DNA of 64,000 nucleotides from positions 764,816-828,815 of the forward strand of contig CAKOGP040001869.1 of NCBI GenBank assembly GCA_933822405.4, given 5' to 3'. This document shows, one piece after another, positions 44,911 to 54,705 of this stretch. The DNA comes from Cylindrotheca closterium (Eukaryota; Bacillariophyta; Bacillariophyceae; Bacillariales; Bacillariaceae). The notes below the pieces were generated by a model. The model was not told the DNA's origin and did not search any database. It worked only from the letters and a program-made list of their open reading frames with translations. Each line of letters opens with the position of its first letter. The stretch's first letter is position 1. A program made the position numbers and the translations under genes.

Positions 44911-45690
44911 TCAAATTGTTAATGCTCCAATGAATCCAAGCCGCTTCTTCCATAGCTCCCGATACTCCTCAGGTATAGCCTCCGACTCTTCCAAATCGAC
45001 CCTACCATCCTTGTTGGCGTCGGCAAATCGCGACACCATGAAAAGTTTCATTGCTTTGTCTACGTCCTCTTTCGGGATTAATGCAAACCACCGTTTTAAG
45101 GATACGGTGGCTCCATTGGCATAATCTAGAATATCTTGCTTGTTGTAAGTCGCAGTAGGTGTGGCTGGAATGCTCACCATTAAATTTTTGAGATTGATCA
45201 TGGTATCCTCCACTAGATTGAATCGTTCTTGCTGGTCCAGTTGGACATAATTCGGTAGCTCTTGTGGATCGTACTTGATTTTGTTGGTATATGTCAAGGC
45301 AATACCAGCATAGAGATTGCGCTCGGACATGACAGCTCCCTTGAAAAATTGTTCCAGTCGTTTCTTTATCAGAGGATATTTGGATTCGTCTTCAGCCGCT
45401 ATGGCCACGGCTTGAATCGCCAATTGAAATTCACAAAACGGCTCCAAGTATTCCACTCCTGGCCATTTCTGGACCCGGGCTGTATCATATGCAAAGCTAG
45501 GAGAAGGACTCGATGTCAGGATTCCAGCTCCTGAGACAATTCCGCCCAAGGTTTGTGTGACAAAGCTCCTACGATCCGATTGGTCTCGGATTGGTGATGT
45601 TTGCGAACTCGTCGAGAATGCTTCAATGGGCACCTCAAGACTGGCAATCAAAAAGCCAAGAAGACACAAGCTCTTCCACGATGAATTCAT
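44911..45690 (-). CDS. Thylakoid lumen protein with C-terminal EF-hand, copy 1
   Basis: Single exon, 259 residues. It has three targeting parts: a signal peptide (1-24), EAFSTSS with the AFS plastid motif, and a second hydrophobic signal preceded by twin Arg (DRRSFVTQTLGGIVSGAGIL) ending PSFA near residue 67. This predicts Tat import into the thylakoid lumen. The mature part starts YDTARVQKWPGVEYLEP and is mostly helical, perhaps a four-helix bundle as in PsbQ-like proteins. The C-terminus has one EF-hand loop, DANKDGRVDLEE (about 224-235), then EYRELWKKRL. About half of its residues match the neighbour at 46051. Function unknown; it could be a calcium-responsive photosystem accessory. Confidence 0.8.
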   Translation of the reverse strand: MNSSWKSLCLLGFLIASLEVPIEAFSTSSQTSPIRDQSDRRSFVTQTLGGIVSGAGILTSSPSPSFAYDTARVQKWPGVEYLEPFCEFQLAIQAVAIAAEDESKYPLIKKRLEQFFKGAVMSERNLYAGIALTYTNKIKYDPQELPNYVQLDQQERFNLVEDTMINLKNLMVSIPATPTATYNKQDILDYANGATVSLKRWFALIPKEDVDKAMKLFMVSRFADANKDGRVDLEESEAIPEEYRELWKKRLGFIGALTI

Positions 45691-46050
45691 TGTCGCTATC
45701 CTGTTGCTCTAATGTTGTTTATTGCTTGGAAAGTGTAGTTGTAATTGTGAAGATTCACGAATGAATACTGAATCATCATCATCCGATCAACAAATCGATC
45801 CGAAATCATTGAAATCAAAACTTCAAGAAGGCTAAACAAGTACCCAAAACAAGATGTAGGCTACGCTGAAGTCTGAAGTTGCAACAAAGGGGGCGCAAGA
45901 TGATGCATACCAGTACTATATCAGAACGGCAATAGCTGCTAGCCATGAACTGTCCCTTGGAAAAGGTAAAAAGATAGCGTAGCATCATTGGATGATTTTG
46001 TTCAAATAGTATTGGTCCTACTGCACCTTGAGGTAGACTAGGCAGGCTAG
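45691..46050. other. Intergenic between tandem lumen-protein genes
   Basis: 360 bases; must hold the promoter of copy 1 and the 3' end of copy 2. Nothing else seen. Confidence 0.5.
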
Positions 46051-46854
46051 CTATAGAGGGCCTATTCCAGTAAATTCAAGACGCTTCTTCCATAAGGTTC
46101 GGTATTCTTCTGGCACTGCTTGAAGCTCTTCCACATCTACCTTACCGTCCTTGTTGGCATCTGCTGATCGGGCAGCCTCGTATAACTCCTTAGCCCGGTC
46201 CACCTCGGCGGTGGCAATCAGAGAAAACCACCTTCGCATGCAAGCTGTCGCCCCGTTGGCAAAATCTGAGATATCTTGCTTGTTCACAGTGGCGTCAGGG
46301 GTCGATGGAAGACTGATATATAGATTTCGTAGATTGTCAAGAGCATTTTCCATCAGATCGAATCGTTCTTGTTGGTCCAACCTGGCGTATTCCTGTATTT
46401 CATTGGGATCGTATTGGATTTGTGTGGTATACGACAAGGCGACTCCCGCATACACATTGCGTTCCGAATAAATGGTGCCCTTGAAAAACTTTTCCAATCG
46501 CTGCTGGAGCGAAGCATATTGTGACTCGTCTTCGGATGCCTTGGCGATGGCTTCGAATGAGAGTTTCAGTTCATAGACTGGTTCCAAGTATTCTACCCCT
46601 GGCCACTTCTGCACTCGAGCTGTGGAAGATGCAACGCTCGGCGTTGGGTTAGAAACTAGGATTCCCGCTCCAGAGATAATTCCACCCAAAGTTTGTGCGA
46701 TATATTGACGGCGACTGGATTGTTGGACAACTGGTGGTGGTGATGACGACGTCAGTTTACGTTTTTGCGATGATGCAGAGAATGCATCCACAGGGGCTGC
46801 AAGATAAACAGATGCAGCCAATATCCACAATATCCCTCTCTTTGATGGATTCAT
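46051..46854 (-). CDS. Thylakoid lumen protein with C-terminal EF-hand, copy 2
   Basis: Single exon, 267 residues, tandem paralogue of the gene at 44911. Same targeting order: signal peptide, DAFSASSQ with the AFS motif, then twin Arg (SSRRQYIAQTLGGIISGAGIL) ending PSVA. Shared mature segments include ARVQKWPGVEYLEP, LEKFFKG, LDQQERF, VNKQDISDFANGA and the EF-hand loop DANKDGKVDVEE (about 232-243). Most differences are in the linker after the AFS motif and in helix surfaces. The EF-hand loop is conserved in both, so it is probably functional. Divergent from the Rieske oxygenase gene with only 207 bases between starts. Confidence 0.8.
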   Translation of the reverse strand: MNPSKRGILWILAASVYLAAPVDAFSASSQKRKLTSSSPPPVVQQSSRRQYIAQTLGGIISGAGILVSNPTPSVASSTARVQKWPGVEYLEPVYELKLSFEAIAKASEDESQYASLQQRLEKFFKGTIYSERNVYAGVALSYTTQIQYDPNEIQEYARLDQQERFDLMENALDNLRNLYISLPSTPDATVNKQDISDFANGATACMRRWFSLIATAEVDRAKELYEAARSADANKDGKVDVEELQAVPEEYRTLWKKRLEFTGIGPL

Positions 46855-47061
46855 TATCGTCTTTGTCCCCGTCTTCTTGTCAGCGATCTTTCAGGTGTCT
46901 GGTTCTCTTCTCCAGATCTGACGAAAAATTGATGGTTTGCCTTCCATGGATCCGGGTTCTTCCACATACGTTCCAAGGAAAAACATTCCAAAATTATTGA
47001 CACTCATCAACGTCAGAATAAGCACTTTTGAACACATTATAGACGACAGAAGCAACATATA

Positions 47062-48546
47062 ATGACAGTACAACGGATACTTGGCTTCTCAAGCAGTCTC
47101 GTAAAGGTGCTGTGTATCTTGGGCTGCTATATCAACCTCAGCCATGCTTTGGCTAGCCCTGTTTCGGACCGTGCGATAGCTCTCAACAACATGAAATTTC
47201 CTCGAACATGGGTCCCAATTGCGTCCACCTATGAATTGGATCCGGATCGGCCTACGCCAGTGGAGTTTTTGGGCCAGAAATTTGCCACCTACCAAGATAA
47301 TGACGGTAATTGGGTTGTATTAGATGATGCCTGTCCCCATCGATTGGCACCCTTCTCGGAAGGTCGAGTCGATCGGGAAACGAATCGATTGCAGTGTTCG
47401 TATCATGGCTGGGAATTCAACTCGGAGGGTACCTGTATGAAGATTCCCCAAATGACCGAGGAGATGCAAGCGCAAGTACCGGCGAAACGATCGTGCGCTA
47501 CCACGTACCCGGTACAAGTAGTCAAAAATATTCTGTTCATTTGGCCATGGGAGGAAGATTGTTTATCAGTATTGGGCAATCCCAATGCCCAACCCGAAGG
47601 AATTTTGAAGGGATTTCCTGAGGATCCGTCTACCTATACTCGTGATCTACCCTATGGTTGGGATACGCTAGTTGAAAACTTGATTGATCCCAGTCACGTT
47701 CCCTTTGCACATCACGGTATGCAAGGAAAGAGAACAGATGCAATTCCCATCAACATGACAGTCCCCGAGGACAAAGGTGAAGCAGGCTTTTCGTTTGAAT
47801 GGGAAGACCGAACTATGGGAATGATGCGCAGTGGAGGTGGTGAATTCCGAGCACCCTTCTTGGTAAATTATGACGCCAAATTCATGACGGAAACACCCCG
47901 TCCATTTCGATTATCGTCCCTTTGCATTCCCACCAAGCCAGGATGGTCACGGGGTATCATCATTACTTGGAAGAGTGAAGACAATGAAAAGGCTGATAGG
48001 GAGGCCATGAATCCAGCCGAAGTAGAGTTGGCTGCGTTATCTGCCACCAAACAAACGAAGAAGAAAAAGAGTCTCATTGGCATGATATTCGCGAACTTGC
48101 CCATTTGGTTGTCTCATCAACTGAGCAATAAATTCTTGGACTCCGATTTGGCCTTTTTGCACTTTCAAGAACAGGAGCGGGGAAAACGGGCTGATTATTT
48201 CATGCCAGCTCCTGCGGATCGCTGCATTAGCGCGCTTCGAAAATGGATTGACAAGTATACCAGCGAAGATGTAGTAGGACCCCTTCCCACCTCCTTGCCA
48301 CGGTCGGCCATGTTCGATAGGTGGTCCCAACACACATCCCATTGCAAACATTGTCAGCAAGGATTGGTGACTTTGCAAAAGATTCGAAGGTCGAGCTATA
48401 TCACGTTAGCCTTGTCCGTCTTGGGAATCAACAAACATTGGGTACCCAAGATCACAGCACTCTTATCACTCGGAGTTTGGAGGATAGTTTCCAAGTTGGA
48501 GAATTCATTCCGAGAAGGAGAATTCAAACACTATGAGAATCACTAA
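47062..48546 (+). CDS. Rieske oxygenase of the PAO/TIC55 family
   Basis: Single exon, 494 residues. The N-terminal 30 residues look like a signal peptide (LVKVLCILGCYINLSHALA). The Rieske [2Fe-2S] ligands are CPH at 91-93 and CSYH at 112-115. The mononuclear iron motif is NLIDPSHVPFAHH, with Asp209, His212 and His217. Near residue 430 there is a CxxC (HCKHC), a feature of the chloroplast PAO, TIC55 and PTC52 group. A hydrophobic C-terminus could anchor it in a plastid membrane. Family members open the pheophorbide ring or hydroxylate chlorophyll catabolites, or oxidise protochlorophyllide. Which applies here cannot be told. Confidence 0.87.
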   Translation: MTVQRILGFSSSLVKVLCILGCYINLSHALASPVSDRAIALNNMKFPRTWVPIASTYELDPDRPTPVEFLGQKFATYQDNDGNWVVLDDACPHRLAPFSEGRVDRETNRLQCSYHGWEFNSEGTCMKIPQMTEEMQAQVPAKRSCATTYPVQVVKNILFIWPWEEDCLSVLGNPNAQPEGILKGFPEDPSTYTRDLPYGWDTLVENLIDPSHVPFAHHGMQGKRTDAIPINMTVPEDKGEAGFSFEWEDRTMGMMRSGGGEFRAPFLVNYDAKFMTETPRPFRLSSLCIPTKPGWSRGIIITWKSEDNEKADREAMNPAEVELAALSATKQTKKKKSLIGMIFANLPIWLSHQLSNKFLDSDLAFLHFQEQERGKRADYFMPAPADRCISALRKWIDKYTSEDVVGPLPTSLPRSAMFDRWSQHTSHCKHCQQGLVTLQKIRRSSYITLALSVLGINKHWVPKITALLSLGVWRIVSKLENSFREGEFKHYENH

Positions 48547-48781
48547 TAATCAGCATAATGATAGATGTGACTAATACATACGCTAAATAGCATATGAAAG
48601 ATTGATTAATTGATTGATTCGAATCCTCGGTCACGAGACGTCCGACGAACACTTCGACTACTTCCAAACACGGCCAACGACAGACAACAGACAACGTGAA
48701 CAAGTCTCAACTTCAAGTTGTTTCCTGTCGCATTGTTCAGAGCAAACCCAAACAGAGCACAGCAAGAAGAAGCTGGTTGCA

Positions 48782-50026
48782 ATGCATCACATGATGCGGC
48801 GTAAATCAAAGGGAAACGCACTTTCTCCTAGTGGAAGCCTTGGCAGCAACGATGGTATCAATGGTCACTGCCTGCCGACGCTTTGCGCCGACTCGCCGTC
48901 ATTGTCAATGTCGTCATCCTCATCTCCCAAACAACAGTCGCGAAGTAGAATACGGATGCCCAAAACGCGGCGACCATTCCAAAAGATTCTATTGGATAGA
49001 AAAGTTTGGATACGAATACTCCTGGTCAGTCTCTTGTTTTGGAAACGCTATGCTATACGTCGACAGTGTCATCGATATTTGGCTTTTTACCTTGCTTGGA
49101 GAGCTGATACAGTAGATGGGAGTCTTTGGAGGGGCACACTGCCGAGTTACCAATGGAAAGCTGCTACTTTAAAAAATGTCCAAGCTGATCTCGTTGTTTC
49201 TCATTGCGACTTGCCCTTGGATTGGATCTTTAAGTGGACCAAAGCAATCACTTTTGACAAAATTACGGTGATTTCCAAATGCGGAAAACCAGTAGAGGGA
49301 GCACCACCGAATGCAAACATTGTCACACTACCAAATCTAGGACGCTGTGATCAATCCTATGCTCATTATCTGTTGAATCACTATGATGATTATGGGGAAT
49401 ATGATGCTCCTGCTGCTGATAAGGAGGGTCAAGATCATCGAAAAGACAAACTCATTGTCTTTACCAAAGACAATGACAATATGAATCGAGACATTGTCAG
49501 TCGACATCGAAGTTTTGAAGAAATGGTCACAATTGCCCAATCTACTGGGTTTGCATGTCAAGAAGAACAACTCTGGGGATATTCCCCGGACCACTATTTC
49601 AAGATTTGTCAACCATCAGCCTACATGAACTGGACGGCGATGGCACCCTACTCGAGAGACACGTATGTCCGTCTGCCTCGAGACGACGCTTCTGAATTCC
49701 CCAGTCGCAATGGCAAAACGCTAAAAGACTACATTCTAAAACTCAACATTCCAGCACCCGAATCGGACATCGCACCCATGTGCTTTGGTGGTAACTTTTT
49801 GTTCAACGCCAAGTACCTACGGCAGCATCCAAAGGAACTATGGGAACGCCTAGAAAAGTCGCTAAGTCGAGGGAACAATATTGCGGAAGGGCATTATGCC
49901 GAACGACTGTGGGCTCACTTGTTGTCACCACCATTATCACACGCAAAGGTCCAGGAAATTTTAAAGCAGCACGATTCTGCGGCTTGTCCAATAGAAGTAA
50001 ATCGGGCTGGAGTCCTTACCAAATAG
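48782..50026 (+). CDS. DUF3431-like type II membrane protein
   Basis: Single exon, 414 residues from the first ATG in frame. The frame stays open upstream without another ATG. Residues 1-70 are Ser-rich and basic, then comes a hydrophobic span (VWIRILLVSLLFW, about 78-90). The lumenal part has ADLVVSHCDLPLDWI, ITVISKCGKP, VTLPNLGRCDQSYAHYLLNHYDD and LIVFTKDN. This order resembles DUF3431, a family related by context to glycosyltransferases and common in diatoms and fungi. The later MCFGGNFLFNAKYLRQHP supports that. It is likely a Golgi protein. Confidence 0.7.
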   Translation: MHHMMRRKSKGNALSPSGSLGSNDGINGHCLPTLCADSPSLSMSSSSSPKQQSRSRIRMPKTRRPFQKILLDRKVWIRILLVSLLFWKRYAIRRQCHRYLAFYLAWRADTVDGSLWRGTLPSYQWKAATLKNVQADLVVSHCDLPLDWIFKWTKAITFDKITVISKCGKPVEGAPPNANIVTLPNLGRCDQSYAHYLLNHYDDYGEYDAPAADKEGQDHRKDKLIVFTKDNDNMNRDIVSRHRSFEEMVTIAQSTGFACQEEQLWGYSPDHYFKICQPSAYMNWTAMAPYSRDTYVRLPRDDASEFPSRNGKTLKDYILKLNIPAPESDIAPMCFGGNFLFNAKYLRQHPKELWERLEKSLSRGNNIAEGHYAERLWAHLLSPPLSHAKVQEILKQHDSAACPIEVNRAGVLTK

Positions 50027-50418
50027 AACTATTGTAAATTAATAAAAGCTAATACTTTTTCACATGCTGGAAGATTGAAGGTCCGATCTCATCTTGGAAC
50101 AAGAAATATATATGAGAACCAAAAGGTGGTACCGGTACGAGACCTTAGGCATCGAACCGAACAGCTATGTTTTCGTGATTCGTGATTCATTTTCACAAGA
50201 CCCATCACTGCGTCTGTCAATCTACCATGCATCTGATGTGGGTAGATCCGTTGAGAAAATCCTCGCTCTTTTTTTCAATCTGCTTTTTCTTCCGGTGCCG
50301 AAGGATTTTCGGTAGCAGTGCCGAAGGATCAATCTTACTGTACCTTCCGTAGCTCATTCAGTTTAGTATTGAAGACTTGCAATCTCTCGACTATTAGAAT
50401 AAAAGAAAGACAGATAAC
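50027..50418. other. Intergenic, same-strand genes
   Basis: 392 bases; contains a TACCGGTA palindrome at 50130-50137 and otherwise no feature. Must hold the promoter of the next gene. Confidence 0.45.
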
Positions 50419-52621
50419 ATGGTGCTTCATCATCAACACGGAGTGAAAGGAGTTTACAGAGGAGGTGAATGGCTCGATATCGAAGATTGTGACGAGGTCT
50501 TTACCGGCATTGAAGACCAATGCTCCGGTTGCAAGATTGAAGGAGCATGCCCACGATCCCGTTCTCGTCCCAATGCTTCTTCCAAAAAGAGTAAGGGAAC
50601 TGATTACGATGTGGTGATTATTGGTGCCGGCTGCGTTGGTGCCGCTGTGGCACGTGAGCTGTCAAGATATGACCTGACTGTCTTGATGGTGGAGGCTGCC
50701 GACGATGTGACGCAGGGTGCCACCAAGGGGAACTCGGGTATTGTCCATGCCGGATATGATGACAAGCCAGGTACCAATCGTTCCAAGTATTGCTGGCCAG
50801 GAAACCAAATGTTTCCTCAATTGGACAGAGAACTCAATTTTGGATATCAAAAGAATGGAAGTCTGGTCTTGGCCACCAATAATGATGAAGTCAAAATCTT
50901 GAACGACCTGTTGAAGCGAGGAGAAACCAATGGAGTCAAGAATCTAAGAATCATTGATAAGAAGGAGCTCTTTGAAATGGAGAAATTTGTCAATCCCAAG
51001 TCGATTGCGGCCTTGTATTCTCCAGATGCTGGAAATGTAATTCCATATGTAAGTAAATGCCTCCGAGCTGCCGCTGCTTATTCTTAATTTTGGATTGTGG
51101 TGCTACAAACATGTACACATCAAACACTCACTCCCTGCAACTTTCTCCATCTCACACAAATACCACCACGATAATTAGGAATTTACCATTGCCTTGGCCG
51201 AAAATGCCGTGGACAATGGAGTCGAACTTCGCATTCGTCGCGAAGTGACTACCATTCAACGTATTACTGATGGATTTGAACTAACAATGAACTATTGGGA
51301 GCCCAGGGACTATGCCATTTTCAAGAAGGATGGGGATCAGCGAAAGATTACAAAGGTCGAAATGTTCATTATTATTGTCTTCCCCATGGTGGGCATTGGC
51401 ATTTCCTCATACTTGGGAATTATCCAACCTGAAAAGTTCATTCCCAAAATTGTGACATTCATGGCAGTCATGGTTGGTATTTCCATGCTCTTCAACTGGT
51501 ATTTTGTTCCAGCCACCGTGTTTGTGCGAAGACACACAAATCTTATCCCTTTGGTCGCAAAGGCTGGCAAACTTGAAAGTGAAAAAGGTCCCAAAGTGAC
51601 GGTTGCGGACATGAAGGTGGGTGGCAGTGGATCCAAGGAGATTCAAAAAGGACTCACCATGGAGAATGAAAAGGTCACGGCCAAATTCGTCATTAACTGT
51701 GCAGGAAGTTATTCCGACCAGATTGCTCGAATGATTGGTGACAAGAGCTTCAAAATCAAGCCACGACTTGGAGATTATCTACTGTTGAATCGTAACCAAG
51801 GACATCTTACGACTAGGACACTATTCCCATGCCCCGATCCTGTGTTGGGCAAGGGAGTCTTGGTACAAACAACACTTTGGGGGAACTTGATCTTGGGGCC
51901 AACGGCTAGAGACACCAGCGATCCTGCTGCATGGGGAATGAAGCGAAACGAAATTCAGCACTACATTTTGAGCAAGTGCAAGAACTTGCTCGCAGACTTT
52001 GATCCCAAGGAGACAATTCACGCATTTTGTGGAGCCCGCGCAAAAAGTGACAGAGGTGATTGGATCATTGAAAACTCGTCAGTGGATGGCCGCATGATTC
52101 ACGTGGCTGGAATTGATTCCCCTGGATTGGCCGGATCACCTGCTATTGCTTTGGAGGTGGTGCGACTTCTGGAAGAGTCTGGATGTGAATTAAAGAAGGA
52201 CCCAACCTTCAACCCCAGGCGTGCACCCATCATCACACCTAAGAATGGTATGAGAGGTCTCAAGATGGGTGTAGTTGGACTGCATGATTCTTATGATCAA
52301 ACCAACGAAGCCGTCATGGCCAAGAATGTTATTTGCAAGTGCGAAAAGGTGACAGAACTCGAAGTCGTCCGCGCCTTGCGTCGCAGTTTGCCCATTGACT
52401 CGTCTCAGGGCATTCGAAAACGGACCAGAGCCGGCATGGGACATTGCCAAGGAGATCCTAAGAACTACAATTGCGAGGCTCGTGTGAGAGCTATTATTGC
52501 ACGAGAGACTGGCATGCCCATGCGCTTTGTCGGTGGCCGTCCATGGCCAGCCACTTCCACCTTGATGCAAAGATGGCCGCAGGAAGAGGAGTTGAATGAA
52601 CTAGAGCGTCTGAAGATGTAA
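50419..52621 (+). CDS. FAD-dependent glycerol-3-phosphate dehydrogenase-like protein with BFD-type Fe-S domain and inserted membrane hairpin
   Basis: Two exons, 50419-51048 and 51179-52621; GTAAG..TTAG intron, phase 0; 690 residues. A Cys-containing N-terminal extension (CSGCKIEGAC) precedes the FAD fold, VVIIGAGCVGAAVARELS (about 65-82). GATKGNSGIVHAGYDD follows, as in GlpA-type DAO-family enzymes. Residues ~211-330 interrupt the domain with two hydrophobic helices (about 271-291 and 300-320). The FAD domain resumes with FVINCAGSYSDQIARMIG and ends at HVAGIDSPGLAGSPAIA. A BFD-like [2Fe-2S] domain closes the protein: CKCEKVTELEVVRALRR, then GMGHCQG and NYNCEARV (about 593-645). It probably passes electrons from glycerol-3-phosphate or a similar hydroxyacid to a membrane acceptor. 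Confidence 0.83.
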
Positions 52622-52959
52622 AGAAAGTTTATAGGAGTAGTTGGAAGACTGTGAGAAAAAATAGGTATATATTTTTAGCATAATTGGACCACTATTAATT
52701 GAATAGGTATGTCTTTAGCAATGGTACAGGTTTTAACGTAATGGTATGGTAAGAACATGGTGCCAGGTTGCACGATGTCGACGACTCGTCGGATTACTTT
52801 TCAAGTCCCATGTCACGCTCGGCACGCAGTCTTGTGAGGGATCCGGGATGTCATCACTTACAAATCCCGGAAAAATGATGAGAACCTGAATCAAAAGTGA
52901 TGTGAGACGTGAGACCGCATGTCACGTATCACAGATCCCACATAGTCATAGAAACCACC
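52622..52959. other. Intergenic, same-strand genes
   Basis: 338 bases. Short inverted stretches with GTGACGT/ACGTGAG pieces occur around 52900-52930; no gene. Confidence 0.4.
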
Positions 52960-54642
52960 ATGACAAAAAGTGATACTGATAGTGATAATACAGATCTGGA
53001 ATCCCCTAGTACAGAGGATTCCACGAAAGGTTCTAAGGAGAATCCGACAAAGAAGTCTAGTTGGAGGTTGCCAGTCACACAGCGAACCTTGCATATTCTC
53101 TTCTTTGGAACTCTTGTTGGTCTTCTAGTTTGTTTAGGAATTGGGTTGTATTCCTTGAAGCGGCTGGAAGACGCTAAAGTGGTAGAAGACGAATCGCCCG
53201 AGGCTCCCCCGAAAGCGACAAAGGGAGACGATGACGACCTCGCATTCGATATCCGACCACCTTCTTATAGCATCAAAACTGATGTTCCTACAGTCGCACC
53301 GTCGGAAACAAGAGTTGACAATGCATCACCACCACCATCAGTTAACGTAAAAGGGGAGAATTTATTGCAAGAACTTCGGTCCATCTTTGGTCAAGAGATT
53401 GCAATCAAGATACAAAATCGTAACTCACCACTCAATAAGTCCTACACTTGGATTATTGACCAGGACGAATACGTCAAGACCAATCCAAATGCGGCAACGG
53501 TACAAAGATTCATGCTTGCTGCATTTTACTATGCGACGGGAGGTCGCAGGGCAAGATCAACGTGGAATCTATGTAGTGCGGTGCCTGTTAGGACTAGTCG
53601 AGGGGATGAAAACAGGGATACTTCCTTGCCGATTCGTTGCGTCTTTGAGGAAGGCGAAAGTGTATGTGCCTTCCTAGACGAGTTCCGAGAGTGTCCAGAG
53701 TACTATCAAGACTGGGAAATGCCTCCAACTGCTCCAAAGAAAAGGTGGCTGTCAAATTCCTTTGAATGCGATTGGTATGGGATATCGTGTAACGATGATG
53801 GGGAGGTCTATCAGATAGCTCTACCTAACAATGGGCTTGAAGGATCTCTTATTCCCGAGATGACTGCATTGGAAAAGCTGACTCACATCAATCTAGATTA
53901 TAACTCTATCGGTGGCCCAATGCCATCTCTGAACAAGATGGACATTCACGAACTTTCGCTTGCTTGGAATAGTATTGTGGGCAGACTGGAACTCTCGGAC
54001 CAATGGCCGAATCTAGAACGGCTTGTACTCGGAGATGGCAACAATCTCAACATCAGCATCAGCCCGCGGTTTGGTCTTAACGAGAAGCTTGGAAACCTTG
54101 ACTTGAGCGGGAATAATATCGATTCTGGGTTGCCAGGAGATCAAGCCGCTTACAACTGGGGCGTTTTGACTGACTTGAGACTCGCAAACTGCAACCTTGG
54201 TGGAAGCCTCCCAGACGGCTTAAGCGGTTTGTCAAACCTTGTGTCTTTGGACGTTCAGCAGAACAGATTGACCGGTAACTTGCCATCTTTGCTGTGGAAA
54301 TTTGCCAACTTGCAATCGCTTCGTTTGGAATACAATTATTTTCACGGCACACTGAGCAGCGAGATTGGGAATTTGATTAATTTGCGGAAACTGTCGATTG
54401 TCGACATTGGATTAACTGGCACCTTGCCGTCAGAATTCTCGAAATTGCAAAAGCTAGAGTCTGTGTCGCTTCAACACAATGCCTTCCGGAGTCCAGTTCC
54501 AGCTGCAATGTGCAGCACCCAAATTATGCCAGAACTTCATACCCTTGAAGCTGATTGTGGATGGCGTGGTTTTGGCTGCACTTGTTGCACCTTGTGCTGC
54601 GAAGCCATCGTCTTTGACCCAAACAAGTGTCACAGTCAGTGA
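52960..54642 (+). CDS. LRR surface protein with single membrane span and Cys-rich tail
   Basis: Single exon, 560 residues from the ATG at 52960; the frame is open for 17 codons before it but has no earlier ATG. Short acidic cytosolic part, one membrane span (about 43-65, TLHILFFGTLVGLLVCLGIGLYSL), then an acidic Pro-rich stalk. A cap follows (WYGISCNDDGEV) with plant-type LRRs: LEGSLIPEMTALEKLTHINL, LGNLDLSGNNI, LTDLRLANCNLGGSLP, LVSLDVQQNRLTGNLP. It ends LEADCGWRGFGCTCCTLCC, the same Cys-rich tail as the LRR gene at 60698. It is oriented with the LRRs outside the cell. No kinase domain. Function unknown; adhesion or receptor roles are possible. Confidence 0.8.
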   Translation: MTKSDTDSDNTDLESPSTEDSTKGSKENPTKKSSWRLPVTQRTLHILFFGTLVGLLVCLGIGLYSLKRLEDAKVVEDESPEAPPKATKGDDDDLAFDIRPPSYSIKTDVPTVAPSETRVDNASPPPSVNVKGENLLQELRSIFGQEIAIKIQNRNSPLNKSYTWIIDQDEYVKTNPNAATVQRFMLAAFYYATGGRRARSTWNLCSAVPVRTSRGDENRDTSLPIRCVFEEGESVCAFLDEFRECPEYYQDWEMPPTAPKKRWLSNSFECDWYGISCNDDGEVYQIALPNNGLEGSLIPEMTALEKLTHINLDYNSIGGPMPSLNKMDIHELSLAWNSIVGRLELSDQWPNLERLVLGDGNNLNISISPRFGLNEKLGNLDLSGNNIDSGLPGDQAAYNWGVLTDLRLANCNLGGSLPDGLSGLSNLVSLDVQQNRLTGNLPSLLWKFANLQSLRLEYNYFHGTLSSEIGNLINLRKLSIVDIGLTGTLPSEFSKLQKLESVSLQHNAFRSPVPAAMCSTQIMPELHTLEADCGWRGFGCTCCTLCCEAIVFDPNKCHSQ

Positions 54643-54705
54643 CGCGAAGGATAATCCAGATCCTTCATTTGAAATAATATACTTCATTGAATCTTTTTCT
54701 ATTGA

